Assembly: GCF_014138045.1 (NCBI RefSeq)
Contig: NZ_JACGXA010000001.1
Coordinates: forward strand, 431,501 to 495,500
Direction of reading: 5' to 3'
Length of the DNA stretch: 64,000 nucleotides
DNA from: Nocardioides ginsengisegetis
GTDB lineage: Bacteria; Actinomycetota; Actinomycetes; Propionibacteriales; Nocardioidaceae
Shown: positions 31,665 to 39,660 of the stretch, piece by piece
Layout: every line of letters starts with the position of its first letter
Numbering within the stretch: the stretch's first letter is position 1
Notes under the pieces: generated by a model
Told to the model about the DNA's origin: nothing
The model's database searches: none
What the model saw: the letters and a program-made list of their open reading frames with translations, nothing else
Position numbers and translations under genes: made by a program

Positions 31665-32687
31665 ATGCAGTCGCTCCACGACGAGGTGGACAGGGCGGCG
31701 GAGGACGGCTGGTTCTCCGGGGTGGTCCGCGTGGACCGCGCGCACGAGACGGAGCTCTGCGCGGCGTACGGATTCGCGGACCGCGCCCACGGGGTGCGCA
31801 ACACGGTGGACACCCAGTTCGGGATCGCCAGCGGCACCAAGGGCCTGACGGCGCTGGTGGTGATGAGCCTGGTCGAGCGCGGGACGCTCGGGCTCGACAC
31901 CACCGCCCGCTCGCTGCTCGGCGACGACCTGCCGCTGGTGGCCGACGACGTGACGGTCGAGCACCTGCTGGCGCACCGGTCCGGGATCGGCGACTACCTC
32001 GACGAGGACGGCGCCGACCTCAGCGACCACCTCATGCCGGTGCCGGTGCACGAGCTCGCGACGACCGAGCAGTACGTCGCGGTGCTGGAGGGGCACCCGA
32101 CCGTGTTCCCGGCAGGCGCGCGGTTCGCCTACAACGACGCGGGCTACGTCCTGCTCGCGCTGCTCGCCGAGAGGGCGTCGGGCGTTGAGTTCCCCGACCT
32201 GGTGCGGACCCTCGTCTGCGAGCCCGCGGGCATGGTGGACACCGCGTTCCTCCGCTCCGACGAGCTGCCCGGACGCGCCGCCCGGGGCTACCTCTCGGTC
32301 GACGGCCTGCGCACCAACGGGCTCCACCTGCCGGTGCGCGGGAGCGGCGACGGCGGCATCTACTCGACGGTCACCGACCTCCGCGGCTTCTGGACGGCCC
32401 TCGTCGCCGGCCGGATCGTCTCTCCGCAAACCCTCGCCGAGATGGTGCGACCGCGCAGCCACTGGCCGGACCTGTCCTACGTGAGCTCGCGCGACCACCG
32501 GCGCTACGGCCTCGGCTTCCACCTGCACGCGACGGGCGACCAGGTCTGGCTCGAGGGGTACGACGCGGGCGTGTCGTTCGCGAGCCTGCACGACCCCGCG
32601 TCGTCGGTGACCTGGACGGTCATCTCCAACTGGACCGACGGCGCCTGGCCGATCGTGCGGGTGCTCCGGGACTGGTTCGGCAGCTGA
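31665..32687 (+). CDS. Serine hydrolase, beta-lactamase class C / PBP4* family
   Basis: The 340-residue enzyme has the SxxK nucleophile in SGTKGL and the second motif YxN in FAYNDAGYVLL; EGYDAGVSF occupies the third-motif region. There is no signal peptide, so it is probably cytoplasmic, acting as an esterase or peptidase. TAACGT ends 7 nt before the ATG at 31665, which supports this start. Confidence 0.82.
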   Translation: MQSLHDEVDRAAEDGWFSGVVRVDRAHETELCAAYGFADRAHGVRNTVDTQFGIASGTKGLTALVVMSLVERGTLGLDTTARSLLGDDLPLVADDVTVEHLLAHRSGIGDYLDEDGADLSDHLMPVPVHELATTEQYVAVLEGHPTVFPAGARFAYNDAGYVLLALLAERASGVEFPDLVRTLVCEPAGMVDTAFLRSDELPGRAARGYLSVDGLRTNGLHLPVRGSGDGGIYSTVTDLRGFWTALVAGRIVSPQTLAEMVRPRSHWPDLSYVSSRDHRRYGLGFHLHATGDQVWLEGYDAGVSFASLHDPASSVTWTVISNWTDGAWPIVRVLRDWFGS

Positions 32688-32742
32688 CCCCGGGGTTTCC
32701 GCGATCGACAGTCAGGCCCCGACGCGCTGCTACTTTCGCCGG

Positions 32743-33264
32743 ATGGTGAGGGCGGGCGACGCGATCGAGAATCCGGTGTCCGGCGAGCGCATCACCTTCG
32801 TGCGCACGAGCGAGCAGACCGGCGGCGCACTCGCCGAGATGGACCTCGAGCTGAGCCCGGCCGCGTTCCTGGCCGCGGAGCACATCCACCGCTCGCAGGA
32901 GGAGAAGTTCGAGGTCGTCGAGGGCCGCATCCTGCTGCGCTGCGCGGGCGTCGAGACGGTCAGCGGGCCGGGGGAGAGCGTCGTCGTGCCTCCCGGGTCG
33001 CCGCACTCGTGGGCGCCGTACGGCGGTGCCGGGGCGCGGGTCCGGCTGACCTTCACGCCCGGCGCCGGCATCGAGCAGTTCTTCGACGACTTCTTCCGCC
33101 TGGCCCGCGAGGGCCGGATGAACGCCAAGGGCATGCCCCCGCTGACGACCAGCGCTCGGCTGGGGCTGGCCCACGACCTCTACCTCGCCGGCCCGCCCGT
33201 GCCGCTCCAGCGCGCGGCCTTCCGCGTGCTGGTCGGCGTCAGCCGGCTGATCCCCGGCTCCTGA
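32743..33264 (+). CDS. Cupin domain protein
   Basis: The 173-residue protein has a single cupin (about 25-110): HIHRSQEEKFEVVEGRI in motif 1 and VPPGSPHSW in motif 2, with metal ligands conserved. The C-terminal 60 residues are helical. It is convergent with the MFS gene, 10 nt apart. Role unknown. Confidence 0.78.
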   Translation: MVRAGDAIENPVSGERITFVRTSEQTGGALAEMDLELSPAAFLAAEHIHRSQEEKFEVVEGRILLRCAGVETVSGPGESVVVPPGSPHSWAPYGGAGARVRLTFTPGAGIEQFFDDFFRLAREGRMNAKGMPPLTTSARLGLAHDLYLAGPPVPLQRAAFRVLVGVSRLIPGS

Positions 33265-33274
33265 CGCCTGCCGG

Positions 33275-34636
33275 TCAGTGGACCGGGTCGGGCTCGTGGT
33301 CCGGGACCGGCGCGTCGGTGTCGATGAGCGACGGCGGCCCGACGGCCAGCCCCTCCTCGGCCTCCGGCGACGACGCACGGGCGTCGGCCAGCACGTCGGC
33401 GGGGACGTGCTTCTCGAGGAAGCGTCGCGCCATGCGGGTCGAGGGGTGCACCCCGATCGTGGCCAGCGCGATGACCCCGGCGATGACCAGCCATCCGGCG
33501 GCGCCCCAGTTGATCGCGAGGAACGTGTAGACGGCGGGCGCCCACACCTTGCCGAGGGTGGCGCTCAGACCGGCCGCACCCTGGTAGGCGCCGCGCTGGC
33601 GCGGGTCCATCAGCTCGGCCTCGAACGTCCAGCTGGCCGCCGAGAGGTAGAGCTCGGCACCGGTCACGGTCACGTGACCCAGCCAGACCAGGGCGATCGT
33701 GAGCAGGCCGACGGTGTCGTGGGTGGCCAGCGTGATCAGGCAGGACAGCACGAAGAAGGACGAGGAGATCCGCACGGCCTTGAGCGCGGTTCGCAGGTCC
33801 TTGACCCCGCGGGCGGCCGCCATCGGCAGGAAGATGCACATCACCGTGTTGGTGCCGAAGAGGAAGGCCAGCAGCACGCGTGGGGCATCGGTCTCCTGCA
33901 CGAGCCACAGCGGGATGACGACGTTGAGCAGCACCTGGTTGGTCCAGAAGACCCCGGTGAAGAACTCCGTCAGCAGCCAGCCGGGGTTGCGCAGCGGCCC
34001 CGGCCCGGGGACCTTCACCTTGCGCTCGTCGGCGGTGCGGTCGTCGTGCGTGGCCCGCGGCAGCCGGGTGATCGCGAGGGCGTTCACCAGGAACGCGAGG
34101 GTGGTGAACCACGGCAGCATGTGCAGCACGTTGTTGGAGTGGAAGGCCAGCGCGACGCCGCCGACCGTCGATCCGAAGGTGAAGCCCACGTTGAGCGCGG
34201 AGTACATGTAGGCCCGCGACTTCACCCGCTCGTCGGGCGGCAGCACGTCGATCGTGTAGGTGCCGAACGCGGCCCCGCCCAGGGCGCCGATGACCTCCAT
34301 GCCGACCGCCATCGCGACGTACCCGTGGAAGTCGTGGATGAAGGGCCACACCGAGAACATCGCCGCCTGGCCGGTGGCGCTGACGGCCCACATCTTCTTG
34401 GGCCCGAACCGGTCGACGAGCTTGCCCATCGGCAGGGCCGCGAGGAACGAGGCGATGCCGGCGATGGTGAGGCCGAGGCCGACCTGGGCGGCGCTCAGCC
34501 CGACGATCTGGGTGAAGAACACCGCCGATCCGGTCATGAACGTGCCCTCGCCGAGGGCGAAGAGGAGGGACTGGGCGGAGAGTCGCCCGGCGAGCGGGGA
34601 CGGCGGGCGCGCGTGGCGGAGGAGTGCGGTGAACAT
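33275..34636 (-). CDS. MFS transporter
   Basis: The 453-residue protein has about 12 membrane segments in two halves, with the cytoplasmic loop GKLVDRFGPKKMW between helices 2 and 3 (the MFS signature) and a long polar C-terminal tail. It is of the drug:H+ antiporter-like type. The ATG at 34636 is chosen since the frame upstream only mirrors the acetyltransferase gene. Substrate unknown. Confidence 0.87.
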   Translation of the reverse strand: MFTALLRHARPPSPLAGRLSAQSLLFALGEGTFMTGSAVFFTQIVGLSAAQVGLGLTIAGIASFLAALPMGKLVDRFGPKKMWAVSATGQAAMFSVWPFIHDFHGYVAMAVGMEVIGALGGAAFGTYTIDVLPPDERVKSRAYMYSALNVGFTFGSTVGGVALAFHSNNVLHMLPWFTTLAFLVNALAITRLPRATHDDRTADERKVKVPGPGPLRNPGWLLTEFFTGVFWTNQVLLNVVIPLWLVQETDAPRVLLAFLFGTNTVMCIFLPMAAARGVKDLRTALKAVRISSSFFVLSCLITLATHDTVGLLTIALVWLGHVTVTGAELYLSAASWTFEAELMDPRQRGAYQGAAGLSATLGKVWAPAVYTFLAINWGAAGWLVIAGVIALATIGVHPSTRMARRFLEKHVPADVLADARASSPEAEEGLAVGPPSLIDTDAPVPDHEPDPVH

Positions 34637-34648
34637 CGGGTGCAATTG

Positions 34649-34686
34649 TCCGGAAAGTGGGGTGGCTTGTCGCCCGAGTTTCCGGA
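34649..34686 (-). terminator. Hairpin after the GNAT gene
   Basis: TCCGGAAA and TTTCCGGA form an 8-bp stem directly after the acetyltransferase stop codon (minus strand), ahead of the MFS start. It is a terminator or leader structure. Confidence 0.45.
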
Positions 34687-35238
34687 TCAGGAAGCCCGCC
34701 ACTCCCGGCGCAGCAGCCCGTGGACCCACGAGTCGGAGACGTCGCCGTCGACGACGCAGTCCTCGCGGAGGGTGCCCTCGCGCAGGAACCCGAGCTTCTC
34801 CAGCACCCGCGCCGAGCCGAGGTTGCGGGTGTCGGTCTCGGCCTGGACGCGGTTGAGGTCGAGCGTCGCGAAGGCCCAGTCGAGCAGGGCGCCCGCGGCC
34901 TCCGTCGCGTAGCCATGGCCCCACGCGGCCTCGCCGTAGCAGTAGCCGAGCGACGCGCTGCGGTGGTCGGGGTTCCAGCGGTTGAGGCTGCACCACCCGA
35001 GGAACACCCCGTCGGCGACGCGCTCCACGGCCAGCCGCGCCCCGGCATCGTCGTCCGCCATCTGCCGGCACGCTGCGAGAAACCTCTCGGCCCGGGCGGG
35101 CTCGGTCCACGGCGGGGAGTCCCAGTAGCGCAGCACGTGGGCGTCGCTGTGCAGCGCCCACAGGTCGCCCGCGTCGCCGTCCTCGAAGGGACGCAGCCGG
35201 AGGCGGTCGGTCTGCAGGGTGGGGGTGGGCAGCGCCAT
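34687..35238 (-). CDS. GNAT acetyltransferase, RimJ/RimL type
   Basis: The 183-residue protein begins LQTDRLRLRPFEDGD and has RSASLGYCYGEAAWGHGYATEA (acetyl-CoA site) and NLGSARVLEKLGFLREGTLR, all typical of RimJ/RimL N-acetyltransferases acting on protein N-termini or small amines. An ATG 9 nt earlier is also possible. Confidence 0.86.
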   Translation of the reverse strand: MALPTPTLQTDRLRLRPFEDGDAGDLWALHSDAHVLRYWDSPPWTEPARAERFLAACRQMADDDAGARLAVERVADGVFLGWCSLNRWNPDHRSASLGYCYGEAAWGHGYATEAAGALLDWAFATLDLNRVQAETDTRNLGSARVLEKLGFLREGTLREDCVVDGDVSDSWVHGLLRREWRAS

Positions 35239-35297
35239 GCGGCCCATGGTGGCAGCCGCGGCAACCGGATTCCCGGAGCCGGTGCGAGGATGGCCCG

Positions 35298-35651
35298 GTG
35301 ACCGGGTGCACCCTCCAGGACGCCTTCGCCCTGCTCGACCAGCTGCCCGGGGCGACGCGCGAGGACAACGGCCGCTACTGGCGGCTGGGCATCGGGAGCA
35401 GGACCTTCGGCTACGTCTGGGAGCCGACCCGGACCATCGGCCTCAAGCAGACGATCGCCGAGCAGCTGGCGCTGGTGGCCGAGCGGCCCGAGACGTTCGA
35501 GGTGCAGTTCACCACCGCCGGCTTCGGGTGGGTCGTGGTCCACCTCGAGGGGGTCGAGCGCGACGAGCTGGCCGAGCTCACCTTCGAGGCGTGGCGGCTG
35601 ACCGCGCCGGCGGCGCTCGTCGAGGAGCGGGCCGACCGGCTACCGCGCTGA
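35298..35651 (+). CDS. MmcQ/YjbR family protein
   Basis: The 117-residue protein has the YjbR double-wing fold signature: FTTAGFGWVVVHLEGVERDEL and TFEAWRLTAPAAL at the end. Family members may bind DNA or small ligands. It overlaps the 3' end of the next gene (minus strand) by 12 nt. Confidence 0.72.
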   Translation: MTGCTLQDAFALLDQLPGATREDNGRYWRLGIGSRTFGYVWEPTRTIGLKQTIAEQLALVAERPETFEVQFTTAGFGWVVVHLEGVERDELAELTFEAWRLTAPAALVEERADRLPR

Positions 35652-36059
35652 GCCGTCGAGCACGGCCAGCACCGCTCGGGCGTACGCCGACTCCGCGTCG
35701 ACGTCGACGTGGCGCTCGAGGCCGGCACCGCGGCGTACGGTCACGGCGAAGCCGTCGGCCGCACCGTCGAGCCTCTCGAGCGACACGAACGCCTCGCCCA
35801 GCAGGTCGCGCAACTGGTCCTCGCGCGGCACCCAGACCGCGACCTCGGCCTCGAAGCTGTCCAGCGCCCACTCGGTCGTGCCGTTGAAGGCGAGCACCTG
35901 CCGGCCCTGCGGGACGTCGAGCACCTCGATGACCATGTCGCTGACAACGAAGACGTCGGTGTCGAAGTCGCGGTCGAAGACGACGAAGCGGTCACCCTTC
36001 GCGGGCGCCCACTCCACGCCGGCGTCCCTGAGGGCCAGCGCGAGCTCGCGGGTCATCAT
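35640..36059 (-). CDS. Conserved actinobacterial protein of unknown function
   Basis: The 139-residue protein has KGDRFVVFDRDFDTDVFVVSDM and FNGTTEWALDSFEAEVAVWVPREDQLRDLLGE. The family recurs in Actinobacteria under doubtful names such as pilus assembly protein; I see no pilus feature. Start at 36059, or 3 nt further in. Confidence 0.65.
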   Translation of the reverse strand: MMTRELALALRDAGVEWAPAKGDRFVVFDRDFDTDVFVVSDMVIEVLDVPQGRQVLAFNGTTEWALDSFEAEVAVWVPREDQLRDLLGEAFVSLERLDGAADGFAVTVRRGAGLERHVDVDAESAYARAVLAVLDGSAR

Positions 36060-36084
36060 GCGTCCAGTGTGCGCGGGTGCCGGT

Positions 36085-36161
36085 CGTGATCGCGCAATTG
36101 AACGGTTTGGCACCTGGTTCGGCCGCGAACAGGTGCTTTTCCCAGCAATTGAACGATCACG
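36085..36161. promoter_or_regulatory. Nested symmetric element ahead of glpD
   Basis: From outside in: CGTGATCG / CGATCACG arms, two CAATTGAACG boxes in the same direction (CAATTG itself is palindromic), and a hairpin GCACCTGGTTCG / CGAACAGGTGC with a GCCG loop (36110-36136). It lies in the only gap between two divergent genes and is probably an operator region for glpD. Confidence 0.6.
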
Positions 36162-36217
36162 TGCACCCGCGGCCCGCACGACACCTCCCCGCCACGCCGG
36201 CCTGCGAGACTGGCGGC

Positions 36218-37945
36218 ATGACGCACTCGAGCGCACTGAGCCCCGAGTCCCGCGACGCGGCCATCGCCACGATGACCGGCACCGGGGGCGAGACGGAGCT
36301 CGACGTGCTGGTCGTGGGCGGGGGAGTGGTCGGCGCCGGCACCGCCCTCGACGCGGTCACCCGCGGCCTCAACACCGGCCTGCTCGAGCAGCGCGACCTC
36401 GCCAGCGGCACCTCCTCGCGAAGCAGCAAGCTGATCCACGGCGGCCTGCGCTACCTCGAGATGCTCGACTTCGGGCTGGTCCGCGAGGCCCTCCAGGAGC
36501 GCGGCCTGCTCTACACCCGGCTCGCGCCGCACCTGGTCCGGCCGGTGTCGTTCCTCTACCCGTTGACCCACAAGGGCTGGGAGCGCCCCTACGTCGGCGC
36601 CGGCCTCGCGCTGTACGACGCGATGGCGATGCTCGGCAAGTACGAGATGGGGTTGCCGCGCCACCGCCACCTCTTCCGCAAGCAGGTCGCCCGGATCGCT
36701 CCCGACTTCAAGGCCGACAAGCTCACAGGGGCGATCCGCTACTACGACTGCCAGGTCGACGACGCCCGCCTGGTCGTGACCATCGCCCGGACCGCAGCGA
36801 AGCACGGCGCCCACGTGGCGACCCGGGTCAAGGTCACGGGCTTCCTGCGCGAGGGGGAGCGCGTGGTCGGCGTACGCGCCGTGGACCTGGAGTCCGGGCG
36901 CGAGCTCGAGGTGCGGGCCCGCGTGGTGGTCAACGCTGCGGGCGTGTGGACCGACGAGATCCAGGAGATGGTCGGCGGCCGGGGCGCCCTGCACGTGCAG
37001 GCCTCCAAGGGCATCCACCTCGTGGTGCCGCGCGACCGGATCCGCTCCGACGCCGGCTTCATCACCCGGACCGAGACGTCGGTGCTGTTCGTGATCCCGT
37101 GGGGCCGGCACTGGATCATCGGCACCACCGACACCCCGTGGGACCTCGACAAGGCCCACCCGGCGGCCAGCCGCACCGACATCGACTACGTGCTCGCCCA
37201 CGTCAACACGATCCTGCGCGAGCCCCTCGACCACGACGACGTCGAGGGCGTGTACGCCGGCCTCCGCCCGTTGCTCACCGGCGAGTCCGAGCCGACCTCC
37301 AAGATCTCGCGGGAGCACACCGTCGTCACCCCGGTCCCGGGGCTGGTGATGATCGCCGGCGGCAAGCTCACCACCTACCGCGTGATGGCCCGGGACGCGA
37401 TCGACGCGGCGGGACACTCCCTGCGGACCACGGTGAACATCACCGTGCGTGACTCGATCACCGACCGGGTGCCGCTGGTCGGGGCCGATGACTTCGAGAC
37501 CCGGTCCAACCAGCGGGTCCTGCTCGCCCGGCGGTCCGGGCTGCACGTGGCCAGGATCGACCACCTGCTCGGCCGGTTCGGCGGGATGGTCGACGACGTC
37601 CTCGACCTGATCGCGTCCCGCCGCGTGCTGGGCCTGCCGCTCGAGGGCGCCGAGGACTACCTCGCGGCCGAGGTCGTCTACGCCGTCACCCACGAGGCGG
37701 CCCGCCACCTCGACGACGTGCTGACCCGCCGGACCCGGATCTCGATCGAGACCTTCGACCGCGGAGTGAAGGCGGCCGCGCCGGCCGCCCGGCTGATGGC
37801 CGAGGTGCTGGGCTGGTCGGAGGAGCGCACCGCCGAGGAGGTCGACCACTACCTGCGGCGGGTCGAGGCCGAGCGGGTCTCCCAGGAGCAGCGCACCGAC
37901 CGGGAGGCCGACGAGGCGCGGGTGCAGGCGCCGGACATCGTGTAG
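36218..37945 (+). CDS. glpD: Glycerol-3-phosphate dehydrogenase (aerobic, FAD-dependent)
   Basis: The enzyme oxidises sn-glycerol 3-phosphate to dihydroxyacetone phosphate and passes electrons to quinone at the membrane. The 575-residue protein has the FAD loop VVGGGVVGAGTALDA (about 32-46), SGTSSRSSKLIHGGLRYLE, GIHLVVPRDR and GGKLTTYRVMA. The C-terminal domain has VYAVTHEAARHLDDVLTRRTR. ATG at 36218; no strong ribosome site. No glpF or glpK lies nearby. Confidence 0.95.
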   Translation: MTHSSALSPESRDAAIATMTGTGGETELDVLVVGGGVVGAGTALDAVTRGLNTGLLEQRDLASGTSSRSSKLIHGGLRYLEMLDFGLVREALQERGLLYTRLAPHLVRPVSFLYPLTHKGWERPYVGAGLALYDAMAMLGKYEMGLPRHRHLFRKQVARIAPDFKADKLTGAIRYYDCQVDDARLVVTIARTAAKHGAHVATRVKVTGFLREGERVVGVRAVDLESGRELEVRARVVVNAAGVWTDEIQEMVGGRGALHVQASKGIHLVVPRDRIRSDAGFITRTETSVLFVIPWGRHWIIGTTDTPWDLDKAHPAASRTDIDYVLAHVNTILREPLDHDDVEGVYAGLRPLLTGESEPTSKISREHTVVTPVPGLVMIAGGKLTTYRVMARDAIDAAGHSLRTTVNITVRDSITDRVPLVGADDFETRSNQRVLLARRSGLHVARIDHLLGRFGGMVDDVLDLIASRRVLGLPLEGAEDYLAAEVVYAVTHEAARHLDDVLTRRTRISIETFDRGVKAAAPAARLMAEVLGWSEERTAEEVDHYLRRVEAERVSQEQRTDREADEARVQAPDIV

Positions 37946-37959
37946 CCCACCGGGTTTGC

Positions 37960-37984
37960 TTGACAGATCAAGCCCATGTGTCAA
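37960..37984. promoter_or_regulatory. Inverted repeat TTGACA-N13-TGTCAA ahead of aldehyde dehydrogenase
   Basis: The 6-bp arms are perfect and 13 nt apart, 60 nt ahead of the aldehyde dehydrogenase ATG and just after glpD. The TTGACA could also act as a -35. It is a candidate TetR- or GntR-type operator. Confidence 0.5.
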
Positions 37985-38043
37985 TCGTCTCAGTTGGCTA
38001 CCGGAGGGTAGTGAGCGAGACCCGGGTCACATACTCTCGGTAC

Positions 38044-39660
38044 ATGAATGACCCCACCCCCTCCTCCGGCCCCCTCGTCGAGGGCCCGCACGACCCCGAG
38101 CACGACCCGACGGCGTCGTACGCGCTGGAGCCCGCGCGCACCGCGGCCCTGACCAGCCGGGTGCTGTCCACCACGGGCGAGACGGTGGAGGTGCGCTCGC
38201 CGCTCAATGGCGCCCCGCTGGCGCACATCCCGCAGTCCAGCGACGCCGACGTCGAGGAGGCGTTCCGCCGGGCCCGGCGTGCGCAGGAGGCCTGGGCGCG
38301 GACCCCGATCGACCGGCGCAGCGCGATCCTGATGCGGCTGCACGACCTCGTGCTCGACCGCCAGGACGAGATCATCGACCTGATCGTGTGGGAGTCCGGC
38401 AAGGCCCGCAAGCACGCCTTCGACGAGCCGCTGCACATCGCGCTGACCGCCCGCTACTACGCGCGCACGGCCCACGACCACCTCGACACCCAGCGCAAGC
38501 TCGGCGTGGTCCCCGGCCTGACCAGGGTCGAGCTCAACCGGATCCCGAAGGGCGTCGTCGGCATCATCTCGCCGTGGAACTACCCCTTCACGATGGCGCT
38601 GTGCGACGGCCTCCCGGCCCTGCTCGCCGGCAACGCCGTGGTCGCCAAGCCCGATGCGCAGACGATGCTGTCCGCGCTGCTGGCCGCCGAGCTGCTCGAG
38701 CAGGCGGGCTTCCCGAAGGACCTCTGGCAGGTCGTCGCCGGACCCGGCTCCAAGGTCGGTACGTCGATCATCGGGCGCGCCGACTACGTCTGCTTCACCG
38801 GCTCCACGGCCACCGGCAAGATCGTGGCGAAGGGCTGCGCCGACCGGCTGATCGGCTGCTCGCTCGAACTCGGCGGCAAGAACCCCCTCCTCGTGCTCCG
38901 CGACGCAGACCTGGAGAAGGCCGCCGAGGGCGCCGTCCGGGCGAGCTTCTCCAACGCCGGCCAGCTGTGCGTCTCGGTGGAGCGGATGTTCGTCGCCGAC
39001 CAGGTCTACGACCGGTTCGTCGAGCGGTTCGTCGCGCGCACGCAGGCGATGACGCTCGGCGCGACGCTCGACTGGGGCAACGACATGGGGTCGCTGATCT
39101 CCCAGGACCAGCTCGACACGGTGGTCGCCCACGTCGACGACGCCGTCGCCAAGGGCGCGCGGGTGCTCGCCGGCGGTCGGGCCCGACCCGACCTCGGGCC
39201 GTTCTTCTACGAGCCGACGATCCTCGAGGGCGTCACCCCCGACATGACCTGCTTCGGCCACGAGACGTTCGGGCCGGTCATCGCGCTCTACCGCTTCCAC
39301 GACGAGGCCGACGCGGTCGCCCGCGCCAACGAGGGGTCCTACGGCCTGAACGCCTCGATCTACAGCCAGGACGGCGCCCGGGCCCGGGCGATCGCCCGTG
39401 AGATCAAGTGCGGCACGGTCAACATCAACGAGGCCTTCGGCGCGACCTTCGCCAGCATCGACAGCCCGATGGGCGGCATGCGCGAGTCCGGCATGGGCCG
39501 CCGCCAGGGCAGCGAGGGGATCCTGCGCTACACCGAGTCGCAGTCGGTCGCCACCCAGCGGCTGGTCCGCTTCGCCCCGATGCTGGGCATGTCCGACGAG
39601 ACCTACGCGAAGGTGATGACCGCCAACCTCCGCCTGATGAAGAAGCTGGGACGAGCATGA
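38044..39660 (+). CDS. Aldehyde dehydrogenase (succinate-semialdehyde dehydrogenase-like)
   Basis: The 538-residue NAD(P)-dependent enzyme has the cofactor signature GIISPWNYPF, FTGSTATGK, the general base in LELGGKNP, and the nucleophile Cys in FSNAGQLCVSVER. An 80-residue N-terminal extension precedes the core. A CATACT box lies 8 nt before the ATG. The GMC oxidoreductase gene overlaps its stop as ATGA, so an alcohol-to-acid pair is likely: the GMC enzyme makes an aldehyde or ketone and this enzyme makes the acid. Confidence 0.9.
   Translation: MNDPTPSSGPLVEGPHDPEHDPTASYALEPARTAALTSRVLSTTGETVEVRSPLNGAPLAHIPQSSDADVEEAFRRARRAQEAWARTPIDRRSAILMRLHDLVLDRQDEIIDLIVWESGKARKHAFDEPLHIALTARYYARTAHDHLDTQRKLGVVPGLTRVELNRIPKGVVGIISPWNYPFTMALCDGLPALLAGNAVVAKPDAQTMLSALLAAELLEQAGFPKDLWQVVAGPGSKVGTSIIGRADYVCFTGSTATGKIVAKGCADRLIGCSLELGGKNPLLVLRDADLEKAAEGAVRASFSNAGQLCVSVERMFVADQVYDRFVERFVARTQAMTLGATLDWGNDMGSLISQDQLDTVVAHVDDAVAKGARVLAGGRARPDLGPFFYEPTILEGVTPDMTCFGHETFGPVIALYRFHDEADAVARANEGSYGLNASIYSQDGARARAIAREIKCGTVNINEAFGATFASIDSPMGGMRESGMGRRQGSEGILRYTESQSVATQRLVRFAPMLGMSDETYAKVMTANLRLMKKLGRA

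Noticed and set aside
32743..33264. Linking this cupin to the aromatic catabolic cluster
   Set aside because: It is about 10 kb away, not in an operon with catabolic genes, and differs in motif and C-terminal extension.
35640..36059. Pilus assembly protein CpaE
   Set aside because: Homologues sometimes carry this name, but there is no P-loop or receiver domain; kept as unknown.
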